Origin: Microcyclospora pomicola
Lineage: Eukaryota; Ascomycota; Dothideomycetes; Capnodiales
DNA length: 64,000 nt
Reading direction: 5' to 3'
NCBI GenBank assembly: GCA_002786065.1
Contig: NHNY01000015.1
Coordinates: 372,001 to 436,000, forward strand
Made by a program: the position numbers and the translations under genes. The first letter of the stretch is position 1; every line of letters starts with the position of its first letter. The notes beneath the pieces were generated by a model, which was not told the DNA's origin, did not search any database, and saw only the letters and a program-made list of their open reading frames with translations. This document shows, in pieces, positions 41,626 through 54,671 of this stretch.

Positions 41626-44600
41626 TCACGTCTCCTTGATCTTTTCCTCGTCGTTGGAAGACGACGCGGACGAGTCGCTGCTGTGTTTGCTAGAGCTTAC
41701 AGCGTGGAAGGTGAAGTCGACCTCGCCAACGAGATTCTTCACATGTCTGTCATGCAGGTCAGCTTCTGTGACGTATCGCACGATGCACGAGAACTACATA
41801 CCTCGCCAAGTTCTCAATATCCACATGGATGGATCGTGCACAAATCTGCAGCACCGCGAAAGCGCTGTACTCCGGTTCTGCTATGTGGCGAACGCTCAAT
41901 AGATCGGGGTCCAGGGCATCGATCTTTTGGAGTAATTGATACGATCTTTGATCATAGTCAGTCATATGGCCAACGAGTTACGAGATTCACTAAGATGCGG
42001 CTTACTGAGGAAGCTGAAGATATGGTGGTAGAGGCTGCCCGTTTGTGATGCTGGAGGACAGGAGCGCCAGCAGAGAAGTGGTTTGATGGGAGGTGCTGTT
42101 GACGGACACCAGTAATTTGCGGAAGTCGCTTGACCATTTGGAAGCTTCTCTGCCTTGCTTCTCGTGGAGGGAGAAAGTCGCAGAGGCATAACCGAGCAGA
42201 CTAATGTATTGAACAAGGCGGTTGCAGCATTCGATGAGACTGATTGTTGTACGTTAGCTGACCGAATACCACGATTTGCGCGTGTACTCACCTCTCATAT
42301 TCCTCACGAGGGAATTTGCCTCCCATACGTAGCTGGAACTTGCCAAATGCAGCATTGGTCCTGAGCGTGGTGATCAAAAGCATAAGCTTGTTCAGCACGG
42401 TGTTTCTTGCTTTCTCGAGATGGAACGCATGCGTGCCTTTCACGCTGGCATCTCCATCTGTGCCGTGGACTCGCGATTTGACGGTTTCGTGGACGATCGA
42501 GTAGAAGTTGGACAGCAGGTAGAGTGTCGCACCAAGATCCTTGCGAATTTCCGCATTCTCCGAAATTGGGTATGGGAAGATGGTCCACACAAAGGCCACA
42601 AAGATGCCTCCAACAACGGTGGCCAGACGGTAGGGAGCGAGAAGATAGGTCGGGTAGGCGGGTTGTCCATTGGACTCGACGACTGCGGTTCCGATGACAC
42701 CAACTTGTAACTCGTATCCGATGATTAAGATCGCAGTAACCATCGACAAGATGGCAACAACGATAAATTTCGGCGTCTTCACCACGAAATAGAAGGAGGT
42801 CGTGACCCAAAGCCAGAGAAAAACAATCACACCAGGTGCTAAAAACTGTCAGCTCACCATTATTGGCATGAAGGTGTCGTTCACGTACCCTTGCCATCAA
42901 CGATGTACCAAACAATATAAGCTCCGACCATTGCAATGGCCGTACCGAGGACGCGGAGCACGAAGTTGAAGAGGCTCTGTCCAGCGGTCCGCGTCATTGA
43001 GATCGCGACCATGATCATGCTCTATGAACTTCAATCAGCTTGCAATCCAGATCAACGATATGCTCACAACCTAGCGAGAACTTACCCAGAGCAGTCGCTG
43101 CTTCAAGAAGAATGCCTGTGTGGCTTCTAGATAGCATATGATGCCGATCGACATCGTGGCAAGCACAACACGAATGCCTAGAACCCATCAATGAATGGTA
43201 CACCGCCGATACTGAGCAAGGTGAAGCTTACCGAATGCTGAAGCGTCAGACCGGAAAAACCGTGCAATCCCTCGGATGCGATTGCCCAATCTTTCCAAGA
43301 AGTTACTCGGCGGTAAATGTTCAGGGTCTTTGCGATTGCTGAAGTCCGTTCCAAGAAAGACGCTTTCCGATCCATTCGGGTCCATTTCAGCAATGTAGTT
43401 AGTGTCCTTGGTCAAGTCCTCCTGGGCAAAAACAGCTTTGAGCCACTTGTACAGCGTCTTCGAGCCGGGGAAGATCAACTTGTTACGTTTCAGCACACCT
43501 TCCGACTTTCTCTTCTCTGCGAATGTTATTGCTTCAAGGACTGCTTCGCTGGTTCGGAAGAGAAGATAGTCCAAGTACAACGCGAAAAACAGTTGCCTCT
43601 GCGAACCGCGTCTTTTTTCTTCATCCTGAATCAATGGGTCATATGACCCGGCGAAGTTCTCGTCAAAGAAGCCGGGTGGAATCTGGATGTCATGCTCTTG
43701 GCACCACTGTTCCAAAGTCTTCTCTTTAGATCTGTGGAAGTCGAGCACAACATTCTTGTACTCTACAAGAAATTCAGCCGACCCAGGTACCAGAGTGTTG
43801 CCCTTGCTTTCTTCATCTTCCGTCTTGCCTTTCGGAGGTTTCATCAGCTCGAGCGTGATCAGAAAATGCTGGATGCCTTTTTCGATGTCAGCTGACATCT
43901 TCATGAATGGAGTATGCATCTCTTTCATGAGGTGCCGCAGATTATGGATCTGCTCATGTCGCTCATTCCTCTCTGATTCTGTCACACCCTCGTAAGCCAA
44001 GTTCGCTTCTCCTGCGCGCCTTTGCAAAAGCTCCAGGGAAGCATTCAGACCAAGGACGGGAATCATGATCCGACGCAAGAGTTTCCAGATCTCAGTAAGA
44101 TCATGACTTTCCAATTTACCCAACGCAAACTCGCGTTTCGCAGGCGTGATGTCGCCATTGAGCTTCGTGTGTAACTCCAGCAGTTTCCCGACGCTTGCAC
44201 GAAGTTGCAATGCAGCCGGAGTTGTCAGAAGGCCGGGGCCAGGACCTTTCGCTTTTTTATTAGACTTCTTACTAGTCTTCTGCTGTTCTGCTTGCTCCCG
44301 TAGCGCTACAGGATCGTAATCTTCCAGGCTTGCCATAAACGCGCCTTGAGCTTTGAGCGCGCCACTCAGACACATTGAGTATCCCTTCATCTCCGCCAGC
44401 ACGACCTTTCTCGAGCTGGTGGGGAAGACGAAGAAATGCACAGCAGTAGCCAGAGCAAAGCCAGTGAGGAATGCTTCCATCAGCCTCTTCATGAAACTTA
44501 TGCACGCGGCCATGGTGGGAAACTTCGTTCCGTACGTCATACTGTAGGACATCAGAGCTGAATCTAAATGTTGCCATGATAAGACACCTACCTGACGACA

Positions 44601-45166
44601 GTGAAAATCGAGTAGATGATAGCAGGGAACATGAACTGAGGTCGAGCTGCTCGTACCACATTGACGAAATAGATCTGGACGGTGAGCCAGATTGCTAGGA
44701 CGGCACTCGCAGACGAGTTGTATGCTAACGGCGATGCCCCAGGAGCAGCTGTGTGCTCTCTAGCCTTCACAGCAGAGTAGAGTGCCAGGAGATTGACGGC
44801 AGCACCTAAACAGATGCCTATCACCTCCAGTGCCATGTTCTGAATGAACTTCCCGCGAGGCATGATGCAGAACCCTAGGATCGATGCGATGGCCACCAGG
44901 TATCCTAGCGTGGTAAAGTGCTGGGCTACAGCTTGCGACTGATACATGGCAATAGCAATGATGGGAGGAAGAGAGCCCTTGAACATTAAAGAGGCTGTCA
45001 TGACATCCAATCCGACGTTGTCCCATGCTTGCTTGATCCTGGAAGGCTTCTTTGCAGCAGGTGTCGTTTCGTTTGGTGGTGCACCACCCTTGGATGTCTC
45101 CCGACCGTTCGGCCCCGAAACACTGTCAGTACTGCCCGGGGCCGATGCGTTTGCTTGTGCGCTCAT
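41626..45166 (-). CDS. FUSC-like/BRE4-type ER transporter (aromatic acid exporter family)
   Basis: Eight exons (45166-44592, 44541-43232, 43177-43086, 43021-42889, 42838-42292, 42239-42006, 41945-41802, 41746-41626; introns 50-64 bp) give 1051 aa with all phases closing. The layout matches the fungal fusaric-acid-resistance/brefeldin-A-sensitivity family: an N-terminal six-helix block (from LMFKGSLPPIIAIAMYQS to FPAIIYSIFTVV), a large cytosolic domain, a second block (GIRVVLATMSIGIICYLEAT, SMTRTAGQSLFNFVLRVLGT) and a C-terminal domain. Yeast BRE4 affects secretory-pathway drug sensitivity; bacterial FUSC proteins export aromatic acids. The last junction uses the acceptor TGACAG at 41747-41748, because an earlier CACAG would cause a stop. 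It is convergent with the DHH gene, with 52 bp between stops. Confidence 0.9.
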
Positions 45167-45607
45167 CTTCGCATAGGCAGGAATACAAATTCTCGCCAAT
45201 TTGGCGCTGTTCCTGTGGTGTGATTCAGAGTCCCAGAGTGAAGTACGAAAAAAGGCTAGGAAGCGCAAGGAGATAGAGCCTCAAGGTAGGATGTCCTCAT
45301 GACAATATAAATACATGAACCCAACATTTGCGCCAGACGTTGTCCTAGTTCCCGTGTTAGTCAGCTGTAACGCGATCGGGAAATCGGCGAATGGAAAACA
45401 CCGCTGCCACGCTAGCGCTGACTAACAATAGATGTATCTGAGATTGCCTGCCATATATATATGTATTGCATTGATCCAAGCATTGCTGTGGGAATATAAC
45501 AAAGTCCAAAGCTGACCATGACCCGTGCCTGCGCCGTTCCTGGGTAGCCTCGTCAATCTGGTGGCGATACCCGTAACTCCCTGTACACCACAGCTAGAAA
45601 TGCAGGC
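45167..45607. other. Intergenic, promoter of the FUSC-like gene
   Basis: 441 bp between minus-strand genes. An AT-rich palindrome CATATATATATG at 45452-45463 and the AT-rich TATAAATA at 45305-45312 stand out as possible core-promoter elements. No gene seen. Confidence 0.4.
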
Positions 45608-45998
45608 CTAACTAGCTCTTCGGCTCTCGTCTGGGCTCGACCCTAAAGATAAAGCGTCGTAGTGTTGGGACATGCTGTGGTCGGCGGGGACGGGACTTCG
45701 TCTCTTGTTCTTGTCGTTGATCTCCCACGCCCTGAATCGATCTCGCAGCATCTTCTCTCTGTGACGATGTGTCAGAACGTGATGTCAATGGAGAGGTATT
45801 GATCAAACTGAGAACATACGTTGCCACGAATCCGTAGTTCCTCAATACTTGTATGATTTGCCGCGCCGTAAGCTGTTGATGTTTGTAGAGATCGGTGATC
45901 AGAGGTCGATAGGCTTGCCAATCTGACCGCGAAGGTGGATAGGTAGGGTTAGGCAGTACTGTCATCGCGGGCTGCTCCATCCAACCGGAAGCAGACAT
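45608..45998 (-). CDS. Minimal Clr5-domain protein
   Basis: Two exons (45998-45820, 45758-45608; 61-bp intron) give 109 aa. The Clr5 domain covers most of the protein: DWQAYRPLITDLYKHQQLTA, QIIQVLRNYGFVAT and, across the splice, EKMLRDRFRAWEINDKNKR. The domain occurs in many fungal proteins and in fission-yeast Clr5, which represses euchromatic genes; it is probably a helical DNA- or protein-binding unit. Most fungal members carry long extra regions; here only a Ser-rich tail ending DESRRAS follows. The start could also be 46049 (126 aa) or 45965 (98 aa). The intron is supported by the GTATGT donor and restored homology. Confidence 0.8.
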
Positions 45999-47785
45999 TT
46001 CGCACGCAAGATGTGTGGAAGATCGTGGAGAGAGATGCAGCCGATTCAAACGCTAAGGAGAGCAGCTAAGCAGGAAAAGCAGGCGGAAAGAGAGTTGATG
46101 CGCTTATGAGTATTCATTCAACATGAGCAAACGCTGGAGACTCGTGGTACTTATGACGGGCGACACATCCTGCCATGGCCTGCTTAAAGGAACCCTTGGC
46201 GAGCACGTCCACGACGATGCACATGGCGGCCTGTGGCTTACGGAACGCATTCCTGAGCGGACGGTCATCGTCAACGCATGGCGGATCAGTGGTGCGGTTG
46301 CGAAATGTCCCTTGCTGGTGGCGCGTGTTGTCGTCCAGACTAAAAGCGACCTCGCAGCTCAGATCATGGCTTCGGCGGAGAGTCGGGCAAAGTAAATCTG
46401 ACCTTGTTCCGGCGCCTAGAGGGATTACAGGACGACCATCCAGTCTACAACAACGGTACCAAGGATTTCAAATGATGTGTTTTCGCGAACCGCGGGGAAT
46501 TTTCAACATCACACGCAATGCCTCCCATATCACTGAAGTCCTTTCACAATGAGGTATCTTTTGTGCAATGCGTTGCGTGTGCGGCCGCTAAAGAATCGAC
46601 CACGACAAACGCAACCCGAGCTCCAAGTCACACTACTGTACTGGATGCCGCAATCTTCCTACAGGACGAGGATCTTGGCCCGTCCTCCTCACGGCGCTGT
46701 CATGAAACGTCTTTGCTGAGCACAAGAATGTTCCCATAAGGCGTCTGTGAGACAGCGATGTCCCCGTGGGATGCAACATTGTAAGACCGGACTGCCTTGT
46801 ACTGATTGATACGTTGGCCACTCAACCGTTCAACGTAGACGTCAGACCAAAATCTCCGCACGGGCATTCGGGTGCTTCATCTTGCGGTTTCGTCTGGATT
46901 TCCTGATTCGATTACAGAAGAATGTAAAGCACGTACTGTATGCAGGGATCAATGATCCTCACTGCTAGAACACGTGTGCAACGTGGCAAACAGACGGAGC
47001 TCGCACTCTCGACCAATCGCAGACGGGCAATCTTTCATTAGTCTCAGCCTTGAATCAGTGGAGGATCACTGGCGATGAAGGATTTGGCTTGACCACAAGC
47101 TCCCCACTACTCCTTCTTGTCTCGCCGTGGCAAGCTCATCGTCGACTTGGCACATGCAACGATCCTTCAGATGACCAGGATACTCCCTGCTGGCCATATA
47201 TCTCGCACGATCGACGGAGGAGCCGTGATGACACGTGTGGTGACCATTTAAGGCTGAGCTAGCATGTAATTGCACTGTCGAAAGCCCTCCCGGTGCCTAT
47301 ATGTCCGCTTCGGAGGAATTCTCTGTAGCCAGGACCTCTGCTCGGGCCACGATGCCACGTTTGATGGCTGAGCACATGGCCTGCTAGTCGCCAGTCAGAG
47401 ATCACCGGTGTGACTGATCTCCAGCTACTCGGTCAACGCCGCCAGCGAGGAATATATAGGAATGTACTACTACTACTCCAGTAGCTGACTGCGCTGCTCT
47501 CGCCGGTAGTGGCGGCCTTGCCAACTCCATGCGTAGATCTCGCACCGCGGAGCTGGGGATCTCCGCCACAGTGGAAGGTTCGCCATGCTATTCTATAGAC
47601 TAGCACGGAACGACCTTGTTTCAAGGCCTCCACAATGCATCGGTTCCCGGCTACACACTGAGAAGGAAACTCACCTTTCGGCTCACATCCTGACAGACTT
47701 ACGAGGGATCAGCGGAGAAGTAGTAAACATGAGGTCACACCACTCATAGTGACGAGCGGACTCCGTACCACTGTAAGACGAGATG
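45999..47785. other. Long intergenic region without recognised gene
   Basis: About 1.8 kb between Clr5 (start side) and NAA20 (3' side), both on the minus strand. Open frames are at most about 125 codons with no family signal. I see no tRNA, repeat array or transposon remnant. It should contain the Clr5-gene promoter. Confidence 0.4.
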
Positions 47786-48515
47786 CTACCAGACCTCAGA
47801 AGGGTCGACCTTGACATTCTCCCCGTTCGCCCTGATCGTCTTCCGCTGCTTATCCCTCCTCAGGGGTTTCCGCATGTCGAACGCATCCTCGCCGTCATTG
47901 TAGTAATTCACGATCCGGCGATAAATCGAGTAACTTGAACATGCCGCGTCAGCTTCACGCATCAGGAATGTCATGCAATGCAATAGGAATGGGATTCGTC
48001 CTCTCACCCCATTTTCTTGTACAACTTGATCGCCGCTTCATTCTCGATCCGCACGAACAGATCCACGAACCACGCGTTTTCGTCCTCGCCCATCTGCTCC
48101 AGCGCTTCGGACAGCCGTGTCGCGTGCCCTTTTCGCCGCGCGGACGGTGAGACGGTCAACGCCGTGATGTGCGCATGCCACGGCAGGTAGTTGGCGTACT
48201 TCTTCTGGTATAGCTTCAGGCCCGGGTCATACGGCTCGACGGGCATCGGATATGGCGATGCCTCCACCTTGCCCAGGACTAGAAGTGGGATTTCAGTCGC
48301 TGTGCTCGCGGACGGGTTTCAGGTGAGATTGCGAGCCGCTTACTGTATGCTTCGACTTGCCCGTTGGCGCCCTCGATGACCTTGCACAAGTGTGGCCATC
48401 GCGTGAAGTAATCCAGGTAGAAGCCGATGCCGTAGGTTTCCGTGAGGTGGTCGAGATTGCATGGGTTGAACTTCAGCAAATCCATGGGCGTCATAGGACG
48501 CATGGTCGCTGCCAT
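47786..48515 (-). CDS. NAT3: N-terminal acetyltransferase B catalytic subunit NAA20
   Basis: Three exons (48515-48344, 48278-48008, 47933-47786; introns 65 and 74 bp) give 196 aa. With its auxiliary subunit (Mdm20/NAA25) it acetylates nascent proteins starting Met-Asp/Glu/Asn/Gln on the ribosome. Diagnostic blocks: MTPMDLLKFNPCNLDHLTET, YGIGFYLDYFTRWPHLCKV, then AYILGKVEASP across the first splice. The GNAT acetyl-CoA loop is in LTVSPSARRKGHATRL, followed by WFVDLFVRIENEAAIKLYKKMGYSIYRR (across the second splice) and EDAFDMRKPLRRD. Length fits the family. The second ATG (48503, MRPMTPMDL) is an alternative start giving 192 aa. Confidence 0.95.
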
Positions 48516-49565
48516 GGCTGTTGAACCCTTGTTGTTGATGTGTTCTGATAATGCTCGCCTATCCGGTGGCTGAAAGTCTTTACCTTATACTCTGTACCTA
48601 GGTCTCCATGCAACTTGCAGATCTCGAAAGCTTCGTGTGTGTGGTGGGGGTGGGGATCATGGCCTTTTTATGTTCAGATGCACTCAGTGGGAAATGCTTG
48701 AGTACGACAAAATCGCTGTACACCGTTACATAATGTACAATCAGCCTCTTCAGGCTCTGATTCATGAAGGTGTAAAAGTTGGTAGAGTCGACAGCGCAAT
48801 CATCATCTACAAGTTGCTCTAACAAACTGAACTCGCACCAGCATTGATGTCATTGTCGCGTGCTATTCGAACAACCTCACGCGACGTAGTGCCAATATAA
48901 GGTACTCACACTTCGTGTCGCAAATTTCAAAAGGCTGGAGCGCTTTGTGGCATTGGGCAATAATAAGAGATCTGGGTAAACCGATGAGTATCTGGGACAT
49001 AGTGCCGAGCATCGACTCAACTCGAACGTGTTCCTGGACCACAAGCCCCATATGCCTATGCCATCAGACGTGTGGTACAAACGTGATGTGCAACAACCAC
49101 GACCCATTCCTCGACTCGTCTTTCAACTTGATACGCATGCTGGCATTAGATACTATTACAACGCACTGGGTTTACGCATCCGCACGTCCCCTTTCACTAT
49201 GTCCATCCACGTATCACGAGTTTTGTTTCTTTGTCTCTTGTCCCGTGCGTTCAAACGAGCCGTGGCACCAGTCTCATCCAATTCGTCATGACCTGCCTGC
49301 TGCAATATCCTGTCATGGCTACCACAGCCGGCCGGGAAAAGCTTGTGAATGTGGTCGGATGCGCCAGCTTGCACCGAAGAAGAGAACAGTCGACAACACT
49401 CGAGCGCATTTTTCCATCTACTAGCCATCCTCCGATCCTGGAGGTAATCGCCTCTGCTATGAGCAACAAAGAAAGGTTTGTGGTGGATATCACACGCGTG
49501 ATAGGAGCGAATGGGCGTGGGTAGAAATGGTCTTGTTGTGATTGAGTCCAGTCTGCGACCATGTT
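48516..49565. other. Intergenic, promoter of NAA20
   Basis: About 1.05 kb between NAA20 (start side) and the G-gamma gene (3' side). No gene, RNA or repeat recognised. Confidence 0.4.
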
Positions 49566-49980
49566 TCACATGACGGAGCAACAGCCACCTGATTGTTGTG
49601 GCGCATAGGGATCATCGCGCTTATCAATCTTGTCTCTCTGTCAGTGTCTGTATAGAGTATGACATGTGTCTGGACTTACCACGCCCCAACGACTGGGTAC
49701 CATGAAATCTTTGGGCTCCCTGTCGGTGAATGATATTAAGCTGCGTTGATGATCAGCTCAATGTTTCGGCAGCATGAGATGCATTCCAGCCAAGCATCAT
49801 CTTGAGACTGGACGAATGAACATACTCCATGGCAGCTTCCGAAACAGGTATCCGCCGTCTGTTCAGATCTTCTTGTAAACGCTGGTTCAGCTCTGTGAGC
49901 CGTCTCAGCTTGAGTTCCGCCATCGATTGTTTCTTGCTCTTGCCGTTGTCGCTGGCACGAATTTCGTAGCCAGATGACAT
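49566..49980 (-). CDS. GNG1: Heterotrimeric G-protein gamma subunit
   Basis: Three short exons (49980-49826, 49740-49680, 49628-49566; introns 85 and 51 bp) give 92 aa, the usual fungal G-gamma length. It pairs with the G-beta subunit in pheromone, nutrient and virulence signalling at the plasma membrane. Exon 1 carries KKQSMAELKLRRLTELNQRL and EDLNRRRIPVSEAAM. Exon 2 gives LISFTDREPKDFMVPSRWGV, and exon 3 gives IDKRDDPYAPQQSGGCCSVM. The end is a CaaX box (CSVM, farnesylation) preceded by a Cys for palmitoylation. The uninterrupted first frame ends after 75 codons without the CaaX box, so the splicing shown is required. Confidence 0.95.
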
Positions 49981-51434
49981 GCTGCGCACGGCTGTGTGAA
50001 CGCGCGGGCGACCTCGGTCGGGCGAGGATGAGAGATTGACGTGAATGCGCGGCGCAATGATCGTAGACGTTGGTCGAGACGGGGTGAGGACGAAGGTGGA
50101 GGCGACGCGTAGAAGAGCTCGCAGCGATGTTGTCGCAGTTGGCGAGTGGTGCAGTGTGTTGTCGCGAGAATGGGTCGCGATATGGGTATGCTTCTGGCGG
50201 CAGTTGGCGGAGGATTCACAATCAACTGCGACTCGGGTGTTTCGAAGACTTGGAGATGATCAGCTACATGGACATTCCGATTCTGACGATAGAGCGCATT
50301 GTGCGACATCAAGTCGATGTGCTGGGTGTGGGAGGTCGTCCATCCGACAGGCTCAACAGCAACGCCGGTACTGGCGGCATTACCATGATCCCCTGTCGCT
50401 AGTGTGATTGCCAAATGCTCACCTTGTACACAATCAACGGCGATGTTCCTCACCACGGGCGACGGAAGCTGCGGTGCTCGAGCGCTAGACAAGTCTTTCG
50501 CGCTGTCGTTCGTCGATGCAGTGATAGCCGTGCCACATTGGATGTAGGTATATGTGAGTAGCAGAGGTTCGGGGTTGATGGTACTAGCGGGACCGGACTC
50601 ATCCGCTGGCTAAGAGTTTAGGGAGGAGGCCCGTTTTGACTGCTCGAGGGCATAACCGGTCAAGCAACACACCCGTGGCAGCGCGTGCTCTGCGTCGTAC
50701 AATCAAGCTGTTTTTAAGATACATAGGCAACTTGACTCGATGAGCATAGCTGTGTGCTCACGAATGCGAGGCAACGATCACGCGCGTTGGCTTGCGCTTC
50801 GGAAGATGTCGATAATAGCATGAAGACATAGATGACCTTTCTCCTTACCATTCCTAGGGTAAAGGTGCCTACTCTTCCGTTGGCTCACTTTGGGGGACAC
50901 CAACTTGTGCAGTTTACATCGGTGTCCTAACTTTCGTCATATCGTTCGTGTCCTCGCTGGTAAGGGATCTCACATGTGTATTACATAGACATATCTTGTT
51001 TAACAAGTGCTCCCTGAATTTGCTTCGGCATGTGTTGGACGCCAAAGAGGTACAACCGCTCACCGCCATCACGTGATACGCATGTGTAGTGACCTCAACC
51101 CTACAACAGATCAATTTCGATTCTGTGCGAACAGCAGAAGCGTCCTGATCATCACAGTGAAGGCAGCAGAGAGTGTCTGTTTTGAAGCGTCTGGTAACGC
51201 TTTTGGCACATCTACTCGAGGACGCTGGCTGTAGACTCCCGCACATCTAACGTCTGACTAAGAGCAAACGCCAAGCCCCGCAAAAGCACACTGAGATTGT
51301 CACGTCAAGACGACTCGAGCTCGACAGACCAACCATCAACCCGCCATACAAGCTACTGGCCACCCACCATCCATCAAGACCAGCACTCGTCGATTACCCG
51401 CGTTCTCCATACATCCTAGAGGAGCCTGCCCAGC
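49981..51434. promoter_or_regulatory. Divergent promoter region G-gamma / eIF3a
   Basis: 1.45 kb between divergent starts. Open frames here (for example 50045-50407) have no family signals. The final 120 bp before 51435 are C/A-rich, a typical leader. Confidence 0.4.
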
Positions 51435-54400
51435 ATGGCTCCTCCACCACACACCCGCCCGGAGAATGTCCTGAAGCGGGCCCAGGAACTCATCGGCGTG
51501 GGCCAGCAACAGGCGGCCCTCTCCATCCTCCATGAACATGTCACGTCGAAAAGGACACGAAACAGCACCATCGCGGCCTTGGAGCCAGTGATGCTGCTGT
51601 TCGTGGAGCTATGCGTCGATCTCAAGAAGGGCAAATCCGCAAAGGACGGCTTATACAACTACAAGAACACCAGCCAGAACACCAACGTGGCTACCATCGA
51701 GCTCGTGTTCCGCCGCTTTATCGAGCTCGCCGAGCAAAAGGTCAAGGAGGCTCAGGCCAAGGCAGATGAGGTTTCTGGACAGAGCGTCGATGATGCGGCT
51801 GGTGAGGACACGACTCTGGCCAACGTTGGCGATTTGGAAGCTATGGAGACCCCAGAATCCATCTTGCTCTCAACAGTCTCGGGCGAGCAGTCACGGGACA
51901 GGACCGATCGCGCGATCGTTACGCCATGGTTGAAGTTTCTATGGGAGACCTACCGCACCGTTCTTGATATCTTCAAGAACAACGCCCGGTTGGAGGTCAT
52001 GTACCAGACCACGGCCCATCAAGCCTTCGACTTTTGCAAACGCTACACACGCAAGACTGAATTCAGACGTCTGTGTGAGCTTCTGCGCAACCACCTGCAG
52101 AACGCCGCGAAATATCAGCAGCAAGTTCACGCCATCAATCTTAGTGACCCGGAGACACTTCAACGTCACCTTGATACCCGCTTCGAGCAGTTGAATGTTG
52201 CCGTGGAGTTGGAGCTCTGGCAAGAAGCGTTCAAGAGTGTCGAGGACATTCACACTCTTCTCAGCTTATCTAAGCGTTCTCCAAAGAACTCCATGATGGC
52301 TACCTACTTTGAGAGGCTCACACGTATCTTCCTGGTCAGCGAGAATTACCTTTTCCACGCTGCAGCATGGAGCCGTTACTACAGTCTGCTTGCCGCCTCG
52401 GCTCGTGCTGTTGCTGCTGGCGCTTCCAAGAAGGACAACCCATCCAACATCTCTGATGCCGATCTCTCAAAAGCTGCGTCGTACGTCCTGCTGTCGGCTC
52501 TTGCAATCCCTGTCATCAGCACTTCTCGCTCACGAGGAGCACTCATCGATGTGGATGCTGCGCGCAGCACCAAGAATGCACGTCTTACCAACCTGTTGGG
52601 TATGAACTCTGCTCCGTCTCGCTCCATCCTGTTCAAAGATGCTCTCAACAAGGACATATTGCAACGGGCACGTCCAGAAATTCGCAGTCTCTACAACATC
52701 TTGGAGGCAGACTTCCATCCCAAGTCAATTTGTGCCAAGGTTTCGCCTATTTTGGCACAGATCGGAGCAGACGAGGAGATGCAAAAATACGTGCTGCCAC
52801 TACAGCAAGTCATTCTGACGCGCCTCTTCCAGCAGCTTTCCCAAGTCTACACTGACGTCAAGCTGGAAGACGTGTTGGCACTCGCCGAGTTCCCTGACCC
52901 TTTCCAAGTTTCGGCTGCTACCATTGAGAAATTCATCATGAATGGATGCAAGAAGGGAGACCTGTCAATCCGTATCGATCACTCCACAGGTATTCTCACC
53001 TTTGATTCGGACGTTTTCTCCTCTGCAAAGGCCCTGCACCCTGGCTCCGGTGCTGGCTCGGCCGAGGCGGACGGCAGTTCTGTTCAGCGATTGCAGAGCA
53101 CTCCCTCCGAGATTGTTCGTACGCAATTGTCTCGCCTGTCTAAAGCTCTCTATATCGCTGCCCAATACGTGGATCCGACCTTGAATGAGGACCGTCGCAA
53201 GGCCAAAGTTGCCGCGCTGAAGCGTGCTGAGGCTGGTGCCGAGCAGGAACATGCCGATCTCATCGCCCGTAAAGAGCTCATCACTAAGCGTAAGGAGACC
53301 GCGGCCAACGTGCATGCAGCCAAGCAGCGAGAAGAGGAACAGAGGCGCAGAGTGAGGCAGCAGGAGCTTCAGGCTGCCGAAACCGAACGTTTAGCACAAG
53401 AAGCCAAGGATCGTGATGAGCGCCGAGTACAAGCCGAAAGGAAGCGAGTGCAACGGGAGGAGACCGAGAAGCAGCTCAAGGAGCTGCAACAAGGTGTAAA
53501 GGGCGTTGACATTTCTGGCCTCGACATTGACGACCTTGACACCGGCCGCATTCGCCTGCTCAAATTACAGGCGCTCGAGCGCGAGAAGAACGAGATGGGC
53601 GAGAAGCTCCGAATTACAGGAAAGCGGATCGATCATCTGGAGCGAGCTTACAGAAAGGAAGAAATCAAGCATCTACCTGATGATTTTGCTGCACAACGCG
53701 CTCGAGATCTGGAAGCATTCACCAAGAGTAAAGACGAAACCATCCGTGCCGCAAAAGAGAAGCACACAGAGGATGTCGCCCTGAAGCATCGTCTCAGCAG
53801 ACTGGTGTCCACCTATGAGACCTTCAAGCGCGATATCACCGAGCAGCGTCACGCCGACTTTGAGAAGCGTCGCAAGGCTGCTGAAAAGGAGTTGAACCAG
53901 AAGATGGAGCAACGTCGCCGCGAAGTAAAGGAGCAGAGAGCAGCAGAAAAGCGCCGTCAAGAAGAGGAAGAGCGCATGCGCATCGAGGAAGAAGAGCGAC
54001 AGGCTAGGGAAGCTGAAGAGGCAGAGCGTGCTGCAGAGGAGAAGAGGATCAAGGATGCTGAGATGAAGGCAGATGCAGAGAGACGCAGAGCAGAACGTCA
54101 AGAGGCTGCCCGCAAGCAGTTGGAACGCGAAGAAGAAGCGGAAAGAAGACGCCAGGAGAGGAAGCAGGGTGGCGGTGCTCCGAGTGGCTTCGACAGAAAT
54201 TCCGAGAGGCCTAGGATGGAGCTCTCCAAGAGGTCTGAAGAACCCCCAGCTGCATCAGGACCACCAAGACTGGCACTTGCTGGCAAGACCGGCGCAACAG
54301 TCGGTTGGCGGGAGCGTGCGGCAGCCAAAGCTGCTGCTGGCGAAGGTGCCGCGCCTACCAGTGAAGCTGCGGATGCACCAGCAGTTGCTCCGCCAGTCGA

Positions 54401-54671
54401 ACCAGTCTCTAAACCTGCACCAGTCGAAGACGGACCAAGGAAGTTTGTCCCACCTGCGCTTCGTGGTAAGGCTCCTGGTGCCGATGCGACACCGCCAGCA
54501 CCCGAGCCCAGGACGGAGAAATGGCAGCCAAGAAGAGCCCGCGAAGGTGAGGGCGAACGGAGCGAGAGCCCGGCTGCTGGTGGAGAGCGATGGGCCCCTC
54601 GCGGTGACCGATCTACTCCCAGTGCTGGTGGGTCGTCTGGTGGAGCTTATCGTCCTCCTGGCAGAAGGTGA
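51435..54671 (+). CDS. TIF32: Translation initiation factor eIF3 subunit a
   Basis: A single exon of 1078 aa starting [20 protein letters not shown]. eIF3a is the scaffold of eIF3 on the 40S ribosome. The N-terminal helical region ([40 protein letters not shown]) leads to a PCI domain around 320-500. A very long charged helix follows from about 580, with repeated [20 protein letters not shown]-type Glu/Arg heptads. The tail is a Pro/Ala/Arg-rich segment with [15 protein letters not shown] and [13 protein letters not shown]. The protein ends YRPPGRR. Length and order match the fungal family, and no intron is needed. Confidence 0.97.
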   Translation: MAPPPHTRPENVLKRAQELIGVGQQQAALSILHEHVTSKRTRNSTIAALEPVMLLFVELCVDLKKGKSAKDGLYNYKNTSQNTNVATIELVFRRFIELAEQKVKEAQAKADEVSGQSVDDAAGEDTTLANVGDLEAMETPESILLSTVSGEQSRDRTDRAIVTPWLKFLWETYRTVLDIFKNNARLEVMYQTTAHQAFDFCKRYTRKTEFRRLCELLRNHLQNAAKYQQQVHAINLSDPETLQRHLDTRFEQLNVAVELELWQEAFKSVEDIHTLLSLSKRSPKNSMMATYFERLTRIFLVSENYLFHAAAWSRYYSLLAASARAVAAGASKKDNPSNISDADLSKAASYVLLSALAIPVISTSRSRGALIDVDAARSTKNARLTNLLGMNSAPSRSILFKDALNKDILQRARPEIRSLYNILEADFHPKSICAKVSPILAQIGADEEMQKYVLPLQQVILTRLFQQLSQVYTDVKLEDVLALAEFPDPFQVSAATIEKFIMNGCKKGDLSIRIDHSTGILTFDSDVFSSAKALHPGSGAGSAEADGSSVQRLQSTPSEIVRTQLSRLSKALYIAAQYVDPTLNEDRRKAKVAALKRAEAGAEQEHADLIARKELITKRKETAANVHAAKQREEEQRRRVRQQELQAAETERLAQEAKDRDERRVQAERKRVQREETEKQLKELQQGVKGVDISGLDIDDLDTGRIRLLKLQALEREKNEMGEKLRITGKRIDHLERAYRKEEIKHLPDDFAAQRARDLEAFTKSKDETIRAAKEKHTEDVALKHRLSRLVSTYETFKRDITEQRHADFEKRRKAAEKELNQKMEQRRREVKEQRAAEKRRQEEEERMRIEEEERQAREAEEAERAAEEKRIKDAEMKADAERRRAERQEAARKQLEREEEAERRRQERKQGGGAPSGFDRNSERPRMELSKRSEEPPAASGPPRLALAGKTGATVGWRERAAAKAAAGEGAAPTSEAADAPAVAPPVEPVSKPAPVEDGPRKFVPPALRGKAPGADATPPAPEPRTEKWQPRRAREGEGERSESPAAGGERWAPRGDRSTPSAGGSSGGAYRPPGRR

